Part shown: positions 54,617 to 62,506 of the stretch, in pieces
How the letters are laid out: each line of letters begins with the position of its first letter
Position numbering within the stretch: position 1 is the stretch's first letter
Origin: Oligoflexus tunisiensis
GTDB taxonomy: Bacteria; Bdellovibrionota_B; Oligoflexia; Oligoflexales; Oligoflexaceae
Direction of reading: 5' to 3'
Length of the DNA: 64,000 nt
Assembly (NCBI RefSeq): GCF_001748245.1
Contig: NZ_BDFO01000001.1
Coordinates: 2,688,471 to 2,752,470 of the forward strand
The notes under the pieces: generated by a model
Database searches by the model: none
Seen by the model: the letters and a program-made list of their open reading frames with translations, nothing else
Told to the model about the DNA's origin: nothing
Position numbers and translations under genes: made by a program

Positions 54617-55402
54617 TCAATGGATAAGAGTGCCCCGATAAGGTTCACCCGCTGCATACTTCAGGCTCTGGACTGGGGAGGCCAGCAGGACCTTATGGGC
54701 TCCCAGCGTCCGGGCGCGGAAGCAGCTGTCGAGCTTGGGCAGCATGCCATCCTTCACAAGTTTCTGGCTGCGCAGTGATTCATACTGCGGGCGATCCAGT
54801 TCCGCCAGCAGGGAATCGGGATTATCGACATCCAAAAGCACACCAGGCTTGTCGAAGCAGTAGAAAAGATAAGTTTCATAGGTAGCTGAAAAAGCCTCGG
54901 TGATCCGACACGCCACCCCATCAGCATTGCTGTTGAGAATCCCGCTGCCGGCTTCCCAGCTCAAAGGTGCGAGGACCGGTGTCATCCCGCGATCCAGAAA
55001 CATTTCCAGAAGGTCGCGGCGGACTTCCACGATGTCCCCGACAAAACCATAATCGATCGGCTCCGGTTGCCGCCGCTCGGCTTTCAGCAGGGCACCGTCC
55101 GCTCCAGACAGGCCGATCGCATCACAGCCGCAGGCCTGCAGACGGCTGACGACCTGCTTGTTCAGGAGCCCACCATATACCATCGTCACGAGATCACGCA
55201 TCGGGGCACTGGTGATCCGCCGACCCTCATGCATGTGGATGGGAATATCGAGTTTGCGCGCCAGGTCATCGGCGAAAATTCCACCACCATGCACCAGAAT
55301 CTTCCGACCTGCAATTTGGGAAAAACCCTCCAGGAAGGCTTCCAGCTCAGCAGGCTGGTCCAGAATTCGGCCGCCGATTTTGAAGATGAGGAGTTTTTCC
55401 AA
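54617..55402 (-). CDS. argB: Acetylglutamate kinase-like enzyme, Bacteroidetes-type
   Basis: A 261-residue amino-acid kinase that phosphorylates N-acyl-glutamate in arginine synthesis. The substrate/ATP motifs KIGGRILD, HGGG, ILNSNADGVACRI and the C-terminal GAHKVLLASP are present. The TTG at 55402 has GGAGGG five bases upstream and gives the family N-terminus (LEKLLIFKIGG); TTG 55444 in frame is an alternative with GAGGG upstream. It is the last gene of the arg unit. The acyl group may be succinyl rather than acetyl (see argF'). Confidence 0.85.
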   Translation of the reverse strand: MEKLLIFKIGGRILDQPAELEAFLEGFSQIAGRKILVHGGGIFADDLARKLDIPIHMHEGRRITSAPMRDLVTMVYGGLLNKQVVSRLQACGCDAIGLSGADGALLKAERRQPEPIDYGFVGDIVEVRRDLLEMFLDRGMTPVLAPLSWEAGSGILNSNADGVACRITEAFSATYETYLFYCFDKPGVLLDVDNPDSLLAELDRPQYESLRSQKLVKDGMLPKLDSCFRARTLGAHKVLLASPVQSLKYAAGEPYRGTLIH

Positions 55403-55453
55403 GGCCAGCCCTCCATCGAATCGGGCATGTTCCGGCTTTTCCAAAACCCACCC

Positions 55454-56404
55454 TCACATCGATTCAAGCATGTTTTTCATCACCGCCTGCGCGGCAAAAA
55501 TCCGATTATGCGCCTGCTGCAGAACCAGCGAACGGGGGCTGTCCAGAACGCTGTCCGCCACCTTCAGGTTCCTGCGCACAGGAAGACAGTGCATGAAATA
55601 ACCCTGATTGGTCCTGTCCATCTTCTCGTCGGTGATCATCCAGCTGCGATCATGACAAAGGATCTGCCCATACTCGCGGAACGAGGACCAGCTTTTCGCA
55701 TAAACAAAGTCCGCGCCCTCCAGCGCCTTATCCTGATCGTGCATGATGGTGGCGCCACGGGTAAACCGTTCATCCAGTTCATAGCCTTCCGGATGCACGA
55801 TGGTCAGATCAAAGCCGGCGCGCAGGGTCCATTGGGCAAAGGAATTCGGCACCGCCTGAGGCAGAGCCTTGATATGCGGCGCCCAGGTCAGAACCACTTT
55901 CGGCTTCGGCCGCCGCTGCCGTTCGATGATGGTCATCACATCGGCAAAGCCCTGCAGGGGATGGCCGGTGGCGGACTCCAGGCTGATCATCGGCCGCTGA
56001 CTGTAACGGGCAAACTTGGTCAGAACCTCTTCGCGATAGTCCGCCTCCCGATCCTTAAGCCCGGGAAAGCAGCGAATGCCGATGATATCGCAGTACTGAG
56101 CCAGCACCCCGGCGGCTTCCTTGAGATGCTCCCCGGCAGCCCCGTCCATCACCACACCATCCTGCGTCTCGATCGTCCAGCCTTCCTGGTTGACGTTGAT
56201 GCTGAGAACATGCAGCCCCAGATGATGGGCCGCCTTCTGGGAACTTAGGCGGGTTCTAAGACTGGGATTGAAGAAGACCAGCCCCAGCGTTTTGCCCTTG
56301 CCCAGGTCGGAGAAGGCAAAGGGATGTTGTTTCAGATAAAGCGCATCCTCCATGAGCGCAGGAAAGTCGCTGACATCATCGGCACTGAAAAATTGATTCA
56401 ACAT
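55454..56404 (-). CDS. argF': N-acylornithine carbamoyltransferase (Bacteroidetes type)
   Basis: A 316-residue transcarbamylase of the group that uses N-acetyl- or N-succinyl-ornithine, not free ornithine. The motif FFNPSLRTRLSSQKAA binds carbamoyl phosphate, and TWAPH, PEGYELD, DFVYAKSW and MHCLPVRRNL are the group's markers; it resembles the Bacteroides fragilis enzyme throughout. The residue that decides acetyl versus succinyl, Pro90 in B. fragilis and Glu92 in Xanthomonas as I recall, is Gly91 here (MDGAAGEH), so the acyl group cannot be assigned. TAATG overlap with argD. Confidence 0.9.
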   Translation of the reverse strand: MLNQFFSADDVSDFPALMEDALYLKQHPFAFSDLGKGKTLGLVFFNPSLRTRLSSQKAAHHLGLHVLSINVNQEGWTIETQDGVVMDGAAGEHLKEAAGVLAQYCDIIGIRCFPGLKDREADYREEVLTKFARYSQRPMISLESATGHPLQGFADVMTIIERQRRPKPKVVLTWAPHIKALPQAVPNSFAQWTLRAGFDLTIVHPEGYELDERFTRGATIMHDQDKALEGADFVYAKSWSSFREYGQILCHDRSWMITDEKMDRTNQGYFMHCLPVRRNLKVADSVLDSPRSLVLQQAHNRIFAAQAVMKNMLESM

Positions 56405-57534
56405 TAGGTAGACCTCAAAGCCAAAGCAAGCTGTTCGAGAAAGTGTTCACATTCCGACTTTTGAACGGACAACGGGGGCAGGATGCGCACCGTTTCCTTG
56501 AGCCGTGAGCTGCCGGTGATGATCTGATGCTGATGCAAAAGCCGGGAGCGCAGCGCATAGCTGTCATGATCCAGATCGAAGCCGATCATCAGGCCGCGAC
56601 CACGTATATTATGAACACCAGGCAGCGTAGCCAGACCTTGGAGCAGGAGTTCCCCCATCGCCGCCGCATGGTCGATGAGGCCCTCATCGCGGATGACTTC
56701 ACAGACAGCCGTGGCCGCCGCACAGGCCAGCGGATGACCGCCGAAGGTGGTGCCGAGGGAGCCTTGCGCCATCGGCAGTCCCTGCCTCACCCAGGTCGCG
56801 GATACGGGATAACCATTGCCCATGCCCTTCGCGGTGCAGATCACATCGGGACTCACGCCATGATGCTGAAAGGCAAAAAATTTGCCGCTGCGTCCATAGC
56901 CGGATTGAATTTCATCGGCAATCAGCAGGGCCCCATGCTGCGTCGTAAGCGTGCGGAGCGTTTGCCAGAATGCAGGGGGCGCCTCACGAATGCCGCCGAC
57001 ACCCTGAATGCCTTCGATCATGACGCCCGCGGTCTGATCATCAATCGCCGCCCTGGCCGCCGCGCTATCGCCGAGCGGAATAAAAACCACGTCCAGACCA
57101 CTATTGATCGGCGCACAGATTTTGGAAGCTTCCGTACACTGAGCCGCCAGGGACGTGCGGCCATGAAAGCCGTTCAACATCACGACCATTTTTTTGCGAC
57201 CGGTGACATACGAAGCCACCTTCAGGGCATTTTCCACCGCCTCCGCTCCGGAGTTGGCCAGAAACAGATCATAGTCCGCGCAGCCGCTCAGGTCCCCGAG
57301 CACCCGGCAGAGTTCATACTGCTCTTCAAAATCCACGGCATTGGAATAATAAAGAAGGCGGTCCATCTGCGCCTTCAGCCGCGCGACAAAATGCGGATGA
57401 CTATGACCGATCGAAATCACGCCGTGGCCGCTGTAAAAATCCAGGATGGCACGACCCTTGTCATCATAAAGATAAAGGCCGGATGCCCGCGTCAGAGCCA
57501 GATCGAATTTTGCATAAACCGCCAAAGGGCGCAT
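56404..57534 (-). CDS. argD: Acylornithine aminotransferase
   Basis: A 376-residue class III PLP-dependent aminotransferase that makes N-acyl-ornithine from the semialdehyde. The family pattern LIADEIQSGYGRSGKFFAFQHHGV, GMGNGYP with the PLP Lys in TAKGMGNG, and the N-terminal YLYDDKGRAILDFYSGHGV are present. It overlaps argF' by one base and follows argC by 12. With its neighbours it forms the acyl pathway to citrulline. Confidence 0.9.
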   Translation of the reverse strand: MRPLAVYAKFDLALTRASGLYLYDDKGRAILDFYSGHGVISIGHSHPHFVARLKAQMDRLLYYSNAVDFEEQYELCRVLGDLSGCADYDLFLANSGAEAVENALKVASYVTGRKKMVVMLNGFHGRTSLAAQCTEASKICAPINSGLDVVFIPLGDSAAARAAIDDQTAGVMIEGIQGVGGIREAPPAFWQTLRTLTTQHGALLIADEIQSGYGRSGKFFAFQHHGVSPDVICTAKGMGNGYPVSATWVRQGLPMAQGSLGTTFGGHPLACAAATAVCEVIRDEGLIDHAAAMGELLLQGLATLPGVHNIRGRGLMIGFDLDHDSYALRSRLLHQHQIITGSSRLKETVRILPPLSVQKSECEHFLEQLALALRST

Positions 57535-57546
57535 CGCCCATCCCCC

Positions 57547-58518
57547 TCAAAAAGCTGAAGGCTTCAGTCCCAGACCCATGGTTTCGGGCAGACCCAGAGC
57601 CAGATTCATATTATGCACGGCCTGTCCGCTGGCACCCTTCACCAGATTGTCGAGGCAACAGACGATGTGGGCGTGACTGCCATATTTCTCGACCGACAGC
57701 AGCGCGTTATTGGTGTTCACCACGCTCTTGAGATCCGCCTCCTCGGTCGTGCGGTGCACAAAGGGAGCGTCCTCATAATAGGCATCGTAGGCGCGAATCA
57801 GGGTATCCGCTGAGGCCTTGCAAAGGGTATGCACTGACACCAGAATCCCACGTGTGAAAGGTCCGCGCATGGGAATAAAGAGCGGCGTCTTTTCATACTC
57901 GGGCTGCAGCGTGCGGAGCGTGGCCTGAATCTCGGCCAGGTGCTGATGCGCAAAGGGCTTGTAGACCGAGAGGTTGTCGTGCCGCCAGGAAAAATGGAGC
58001 GTGTCCTGCAGCTTTTGTCCGGCCCCGGTGGATCCGGTGATGCCGGTGATATGGACCTCGTCGCTGAGCCAGCCCTGAGCTGCCAAAGGCAGAATCGCGA
58101 GCTGAATGGCGGTCGCGAAGCAGCCGGGATTGGCAATGCGCTTTTTGCCAGGAAGCATCGACCCGAAAGCTTCCGGCAGACCATAGACGAAATCATGCTC
58201 GCCATCCGGCAGGCGGAAGTCCTGGCTCAGATCGATGATCAAAGTATTCTTATGATAGAGCTGATGCTGATCCATAAGACGTCGCGATTCACCATGACCG
58301 CCGCAGAGGAACACCACATCATGGGGGCCTTCCGATAGGGCGGACACAAAACTTTGCTTCGCAAAAGCCAGAAGATCGGGATGAGCTTTGCAGAAACTTT
58401 GTCCGGCATGACTGGAACTCACCGCCTCCACCGTGTCAATCGCCGGATGGTTGAGCAGAAGTCGCAGAAGTTCACCACCGGTATACCCGGCAGCGCCGAT
58501 GATCGCAGCGCGCAGCAT
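57547..58518 (-). CDS. argC: N-acyl-glutamyl-phosphate reductase
   Basis: A 323-residue NADPH-dependent reductase. The Rossmann loop is GAAGYTGGELLRL; the catalytic Cys is in NPGCFATA; and the substrate loop STGAGQ matches the family. Length is the usual 310-350. GAGGAG is seven bases before the ATG at 58518; the frame to 58644 overlaps the acyltransferase gene and is not used. Confidence 0.92.
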   Translation of the reverse strand: MLRAAIIGAAGYTGGELLRLLLNHPAIDTVEAVSSSHAGQSFCKAHPDLLAFAKQSFVSALSEGPHDVVFLCGGHGESRRLMDQHQLYHKNTLIIDLSQDFRLPDGEHDFVYGLPEAFGSMLPGKKRIANPGCFATAIQLAILPLAAQGWLSDEVHITGITGSTGAGQKLQDTLHFSWRHDNLSVYKPFAHQHLAEIQATLRTLQPEYEKTPLFIPMRGPFTRGILVSVHTLCKASADTLIRAYDAYYEDAPFVHRTTEEADLKSVVNTNNALLSVEKYGSHAHIVCCLDNLVKGASGQAVHNMNLALGLPETMGLGLKPSAF

Positions 58519-58544
58519 AGGGTTCTCCTCAAAAAGAACGAGCC

Positions 58545-59177
58545 TTACATTTCCAAAGCAAGATTGCCGCTGGTCCGGACCGGTTCCGGTTCGCGCGCGA
58601 CCATGCCACCAGTTGACAGTTTCTGCAGACGCTTCCTTTCCCATTCCGGGTCATAGAGCATCGCCGTGCAAAGACAGTTTTTCTTTTCCTTGCTGACGAG
58701 AGTCGGGTAGTTCACACAGCTTTGACAGCTGGCCCAGAAGTCCTCGTCCTGAGTCAGCTCACTGTAGGTGACCGGCCGATAGCCCAGCTCACTGTTGATA
58801 TTCATCACGGCGAGACTGGTGGTCAGACCGAAAAATTTGGCATTGGGAAAGCGGCGTTTGGATTCCTCAAAGGCAAAAGCCTTGAGCTGACGCGCCAGCC
58901 CATAGCGGCGATATTCGGGAAAAATCAAAAGTCCGGAGTTGGCGATGTGCGCGCCGTTGCTCCAGCTTTCCATATAACAGAATCCAGCCACTTTATTTTG
59001 AGTCGTCTCCAGCGCGATGAACGCCTTGCCCGACAGCATTTTTTCGGCCAGATATTCCGGCGTTCTTTTTGCGATGCCTGTCCCCCGCGCCCGCGCGCTG
59101 GCTTCCATTTCCTGGCTGATCTCCACAGCGAAATGAACTTCATCCTGAGTCGCAACCTTCACGACGAATTCGTACAT
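58545..59177 (-). CDS. GNAT N-acylglutamate synthase-like enzyme (Bacteroidetes type)
   Basis: A 210-residue GNAT protein. It has the pattern of the acetyltransferase that precedes argG in Bacteroidetes arginine operons: RGTGIAKRTPEYLAEKM, ANSGLLIFPEYRRYGLARQLK, FFGLTTSLAVMNINSELGYRPVTYSEL, and the cysteine-rich CQSCVNY...NCLCTAML. It would supply the acyl-glutamate that starts the pathway. The first gene of the operon; the ATG is 32 bases from the dyad at 59209-59231 on the upstream side. Confidence 0.85.
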   Translation of the reverse strand: MYEFVVKVATQDEVHFAVEISQEMEASARARGTGIAKRTPEYLAEKMLSGKAFIALETTQNKVAGFCYMESWSNGAHIANSGLLIFPEYRRYGLARQLKAFAFEESKRRFPNAKFFGLTTSLAVMNINSELGYRPVTYSELTQDEDFWASCQSCVNYPTLVSKEKKNCLCTAMLYDPEWERKRLQKLSTGGMVAREPEPVRTSGNLALEM

Positions 59178-59208
59178 CCTCTTGGGCCCCGTCTACATGG
59201 TCAGACAT

Positions 59209-59257
59209 AATATGCATGAAATTTGCATATTTGTACATAATAGACGTATAATTGCAA
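59209..59257. promoter_or_regulatory. Candidate ArgR-like operator upstream of the arg operon
   Basis: Perfect 8-base dyad AATATGCA-N7-TGCATATT at 59209-59231, and a related TGCAAATCTATGCA at 59243-59256, centres about 30 bases apart. Paired AT-rich sites at this spacing before an arginine operon resemble ARG boxes. This is inference, and the binding protein is not in the window. Confidence 0.5.
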
Positions 59258-59345
59258 ATCTATGCAGCCAGGACAACCGAATTTAACGCATCGGGGGTAA
59301 AAAAAGGGAAAAGGGCACGGGAAGGAAGCTTGTGCGTGGAAAATC

Positions 59346-60086
59346 CTAGCCTTGTTTGGTGGCGGGCAGCGCTCCGATCTGCCCCCAATAGAAGACTATG
59401 CCGTGGATGACTTTCTTCAATTCCTGATAGCCGCCCGGCTTGGTCACATAGGAATTCCCGCCGAGTGCATAAATGCTGGAAATATCCGAAGGGGTCGAGG
59501 ACGATGAAAAGACCACGACCGGAATTTCACTCAGGATGGGATCCGTTTTGATTCGCTCCAGAGCCTGAAAGCCATTCAATTTGGGCATGTTCAGATCGAG
59601 CAGAATGAGGTGCGGGCGTGAGGTGCCGGCCTCATTGCGCTTCACGCGGTTCAGGTACTCCATCATATTCTGGCCGTCGACAACGTGCTCGAAGGTGACG
59701 TTGGCGCCGATGACACTTTCCGACGCTTTTCTCACTAGATCGACATAGCTTTGATCATCATCCGCAATCAGAATCGTCAGGCGCTGGGTGCTGAGTTTTT
59801 CCTCAGACTTCTTGTTCTGGATCACGAATTCAATAAAGCGACCCAGAAGTTCGGATTTGCTGTTGGTGCCGACCTTGGTGTTGATGTTTTTCAAATGGAT
59901 GCGAACGGTGTTGCGGCTGATGCCCAGCTTGTCGGAAATATCCTCGGCGCTGACCACCTGCTGGACGAGAAGATTCAACACATCGAGCTCGCGTTTCGAC
60001 AGGCTATATTTTTGAGCAAACTGCTCCAGAGGGCCCTTCAAATCATCCAGGGAAGATAACTGATCCATTGGGATGGCACTGCTCAT
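59346..60086 (-). CDS. Response regulator with N-terminal LuxR-type HTH and C-terminal receiver
   Basis: A 246-residue regulator with reversed domain order. The LuxR/FixJ-type HTH is at residues 28-85 (LSKRELDVLNLL, then AEDISDKLGISRNTVRIHLKNI); the receiver is at 104-235, with acidic DDD at 109-111, phospho-acceptor D164 in LLDLNMP, S/T in SSSST and K216 in VTKPGG. All residues for phosphorylation are present. The receiver resembles the Rcp1/CheY-like group. The ATG at 60086 has GGAG nine bases upstream. No kinase gene is adjacent. Confidence 0.85.
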   Translation of the reverse strand: MSSAIPMDQLSSLDDLKGPLEQFAQKYSLSKRELDVLNLLVQQVVSAEDISDKLGISRNTVRIHLKNINTKVGTNSKSELLGRFIEFVIQNKKSEEKLSTQRLTILIADDDQSYVDLVRKASESVIGANVTFEHVVDGQNMMEYLNRVKRNEAGTSRPHLILLDLNMPKLNGFQALERIKTDPILSEIPVVVFSSSSTPSDISSIYALGGNSYVTKPGGYQELKKVIHGIVFYWGQIGALPATKQG

Positions 60087-60281
60087 GTCGTAACGCTCCG
60101 TCGCCACTAGGGGCTCACAAGCCCTCGTCCGTTTGTGTCATCGGTCGGTTTCGAAGGGGACATGAGCTCCGGCCTAAGGCTCGGTGATGCTATCCCAATA
60201 ATTTCAGCTGTTTATAATATTTGGTTGTTTTTATTGAGCGTTGTGATATCCGCAGGCTGCCAACCGAACAAGAGAAGAACC

Positions 60282-60878
60282 ATGCCCCGCTATATCAAAC
60301 AGTACTCCGATGCCCTGAGTCCCACATACTGTGAGGCCCTGATCGATCGCTTTGAAAAGGATGCGCGCGTTCAGGTGGATCCTCAGCCCGAATACAGCAC
60401 CCGCTCTTATTTGAATATTTCCCAGCAATTCGACTGGCTGCGTGAGGTGCAAAAGATTACTCAGCTGGCGGATCCCATCCTGACGGAATTTTTCCGCCTT
60501 CCCGAGCCGTATCGGGCCGCGGAACCGAAGGAATGGTTAAACGATGGCTTTGTGATCGCCCGTTATCGTCCTGGGGATATCTGCGCCCTGCACGATGACT
60601 ATCAGAGTCCGGTGCCGCCCGCCAATGGCCTGCGCCTCGCAACCATGATCTTCTTTTTGAATGATGTGGAAGAAGGCGGGGAGCTGCATTTCCCGGCCCA
60701 GGATGTCAAGGTCAAGCCGCGGCAGGGCCATGCTGTGGTCTTCCCGGCCCAGCTCACCCATCCGCATGAGGTCCTGCCGCCCACAACCACACGTTATGTG
60801 CTGCAAACCTGGGTGATCGACCCCCAGCTGGTGGTGCTCGAACGCGATGTCTTCGACGAGCTGACCGGCCAGCTCTAA
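60282..60878 (+). CDS. 2OG-Fe(II) oxygenase, prolyl-4-hydroxylase type
   Basis: A 198-residue dioxygenase with the iron triad H-x-D in CALHDDYQ and the His in LTHPHEV, and the 2-oxoglutarate-binding Arg in TTTRYVLQTW. Overall it is of the P4Hc type, like the truncated gene at 1-470 but not closely similar. Substrate unknown. The ATG at 60282 has AGAGAAGA upstream; the open frame from 60135 includes a non-homologous leader. Confidence 0.85.
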   Translation: MPRYIKQYSDALSPTYCEALIDRFEKDARVQVDPQPEYSTRSYLNISQQFDWLREVQKITQLADPILTEFFRLPEPYRAAEPKEWLNDGFVIARYRPGDICALHDDYQSPVPPANGLRLATMIFFLNDVEEGGELHFPAQDVKVKPRQGHAVVFPAQLTHPHEVLPPTTTRYVLQTWVIDPQLVVLERDVFDELTGQL

Positions 60879-60980
60879 AAAATACTTTCCCGTAAGGCCC
60901 CGTCCCGCCAACCGAACTTCCGCCTGCCCAGGGGTCCCAGGTGGGCAGCCGATGGATTTCATAAGACGTGAGGTCCAACT

Positions 60981-62390
60981 ATGAAATTTTCAGTTCTGAC
61001 ATCACGACTAACTCTGGGGTTTCGCCGTGCGGCGTTACTCGAAACGGATCCTTTCTTTGCAAGTCAGATCCAGAGTTATGCGAATGATAGCGGCATCGAG
61101 CAACTCGAGGTCTGCAGCGATGTGGACGCATTGTGCGCGCAGGACGTGGACACCTATGACCTGCTGATTCTGGATTGGAATGCCCATGGTCCCAACTCCG
61201 GGGTGAAGGCCTACAATCGTCTGCGACATGATCCGCGCTTTGTCTCGGTGCCGATCCTGGTGATGTCGGGTTTCGTGGATCGCAATGACTTTCGCCTCCT
61301 GGAGGAATTCCCCTTGACCCGCCTGGTGGAGAAACCCTTCACGGCCGGTGTTTTCATCGAGGCGGTGCAGAGCCTGCAGAACGAGCTCGATTGGGTGCAT
61401 GCCCACGAAAAGCCTTTGCGTCAGCTGCTGCAAGCGGACAAAGTCCAGGGCCTGCCGCGAGTCAGGAAAATGCAAAAACTTCTGCAAAGCGCCCCGTATC
61501 CGGCGCCGCTGCTCCTTATGTTTGGACGCTATCTGAGTCGGGAAAAATGCTGGGATGAGGCCCGTGAATTCCTGCAGCAGGTCGTGCGCGAGGATCGGGG
61601 TAACGTGCTGGCCCTGAATGAACTGGGCAAGGTCCTGCATGCCAGTGGCCGTCATAGCGAGGCTATCGCGGTGCTGGAAGAGGCGGACACTCTGAGCCCG
61701 GACAATCTCAAACGCATCTGCCATCTCGGTGAGCTGCATCTGCATCAGTGTCAATTGGATGACGCTCGCCACAGCTTCGAGCGCGCTCTGACCATCGACG
61801 CCCGCTGGGAGCGGGCCCAAAAGGGTTATGACCTGACCATGAACGCCTTGGAGTATCTGCAAAAAGAAACGGAAAGTGGATCCTTCCCGCAAAGTTTTGC
61901 CAGCCTGATGAATACCATCGGCATCTCGAAAGTTCGCAGCGGACATCTGCAGGAAGGGATTCATCACTATGAATCCGCTTTGCATTTTATTCGTGATCAT
62001 GAGGTCAAGGCCAAGGTCATGTTCAATATGGGTCTGGGCTATCTCCGCCACCACAAGGGCGGCAAGGCTTTGCTCTGGTTCATGCGTTCGGCCAGGACCG
62101 GCGGTCCGGACTTTGCCAAAGCCATGCCTTATGTGGAGGAACTAACCCAAAAGGCTGTATGGACGGAACAGGGTTTCAAGGTTGTGAGCGATGTAACGGA
62201 AACAGCGGATGCGCAAGATGATGTTTCGACTGTTGTTCATCCGGAGGCTCGTAAACCCGAATCGACAGATTTGTCCAATGAGCCGATCTCTTTGATAAGT
62301 GACGACGGCTCAACCGAAGGCAAGGTGGAAACGGACGATTTCGATACGAATGCACTACTCGGCGGTGTTACAGAAGAAGGATTCTGCTAG
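60981..62390 (+). CDS. Receiver-TPR protein with complete phosphorylation site
   Basis: A 469-residue cytoplasmic protein. Residues 15-125 form a receiver domain: E21/D23 in LLETDPF, phospho-acceptor D65 in LLILDWN, S96 in LVMSGF and K118 in LVEKPF, so all key residues are present. Residues 165-385 are about five TPR units (for example NVLALNELGKVLHASGRHSE). The C-terminal 70 residues are acidic and Ser/Thr-rich. It is likely a phosphorylation-controlled protein-interaction platform. ATG 60981, with GAGG upstream. Followed by a paralogue. Confidence 0.75.
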   Translation: MKFSVLTSRLTLGFRRAALLETDPFFASQIQSYANDSGIEQLEVCSDVDALCAQDVDTYDLLILDWNAHGPNSGVKAYNRLRHDPRFVSVPILVMSGFVDRNDFRLLEEFPLTRLVEKPFTAGVFIEAVQSLQNELDWVHAHEKPLRQLLQADKVQGLPRVRKMQKLLQSAPYPAPLLLMFGRYLSREKCWDEAREFLQQVVREDRGNVLALNELGKVLHASGRHSEAIAVLEEADTLSPDNLKRICHLGELHLHQCQLDDARHSFERALTIDARWERAQKGYDLTMNALEYLQKETESGSFPQSFASLMNTIGISKVRSGHLQEGIHHYESALHFIRDHEVKAKVMFNMGLGYLRHHKGGKALLWFMRSARTGGPDFAKAMPYVEELTQKAVWTEQGFKVVSDVTETADAQDDVSTVVHPEARKPESTDLSNEPISLISDDGSTEGKVETDDFDTNALLGGVTEEGFC

Positions 62391-62506
62391 TATCGCCAGT
62401 GCTTTCCGGGACTTGGGTGACCCTTTAGGGCGCTCCTGGCCCTGCCGATGTTGACGCTAGTTCTCAGTGGTTGGCTCACTTGGACACTGCTGCCCAGGAA
62501 AGAATT

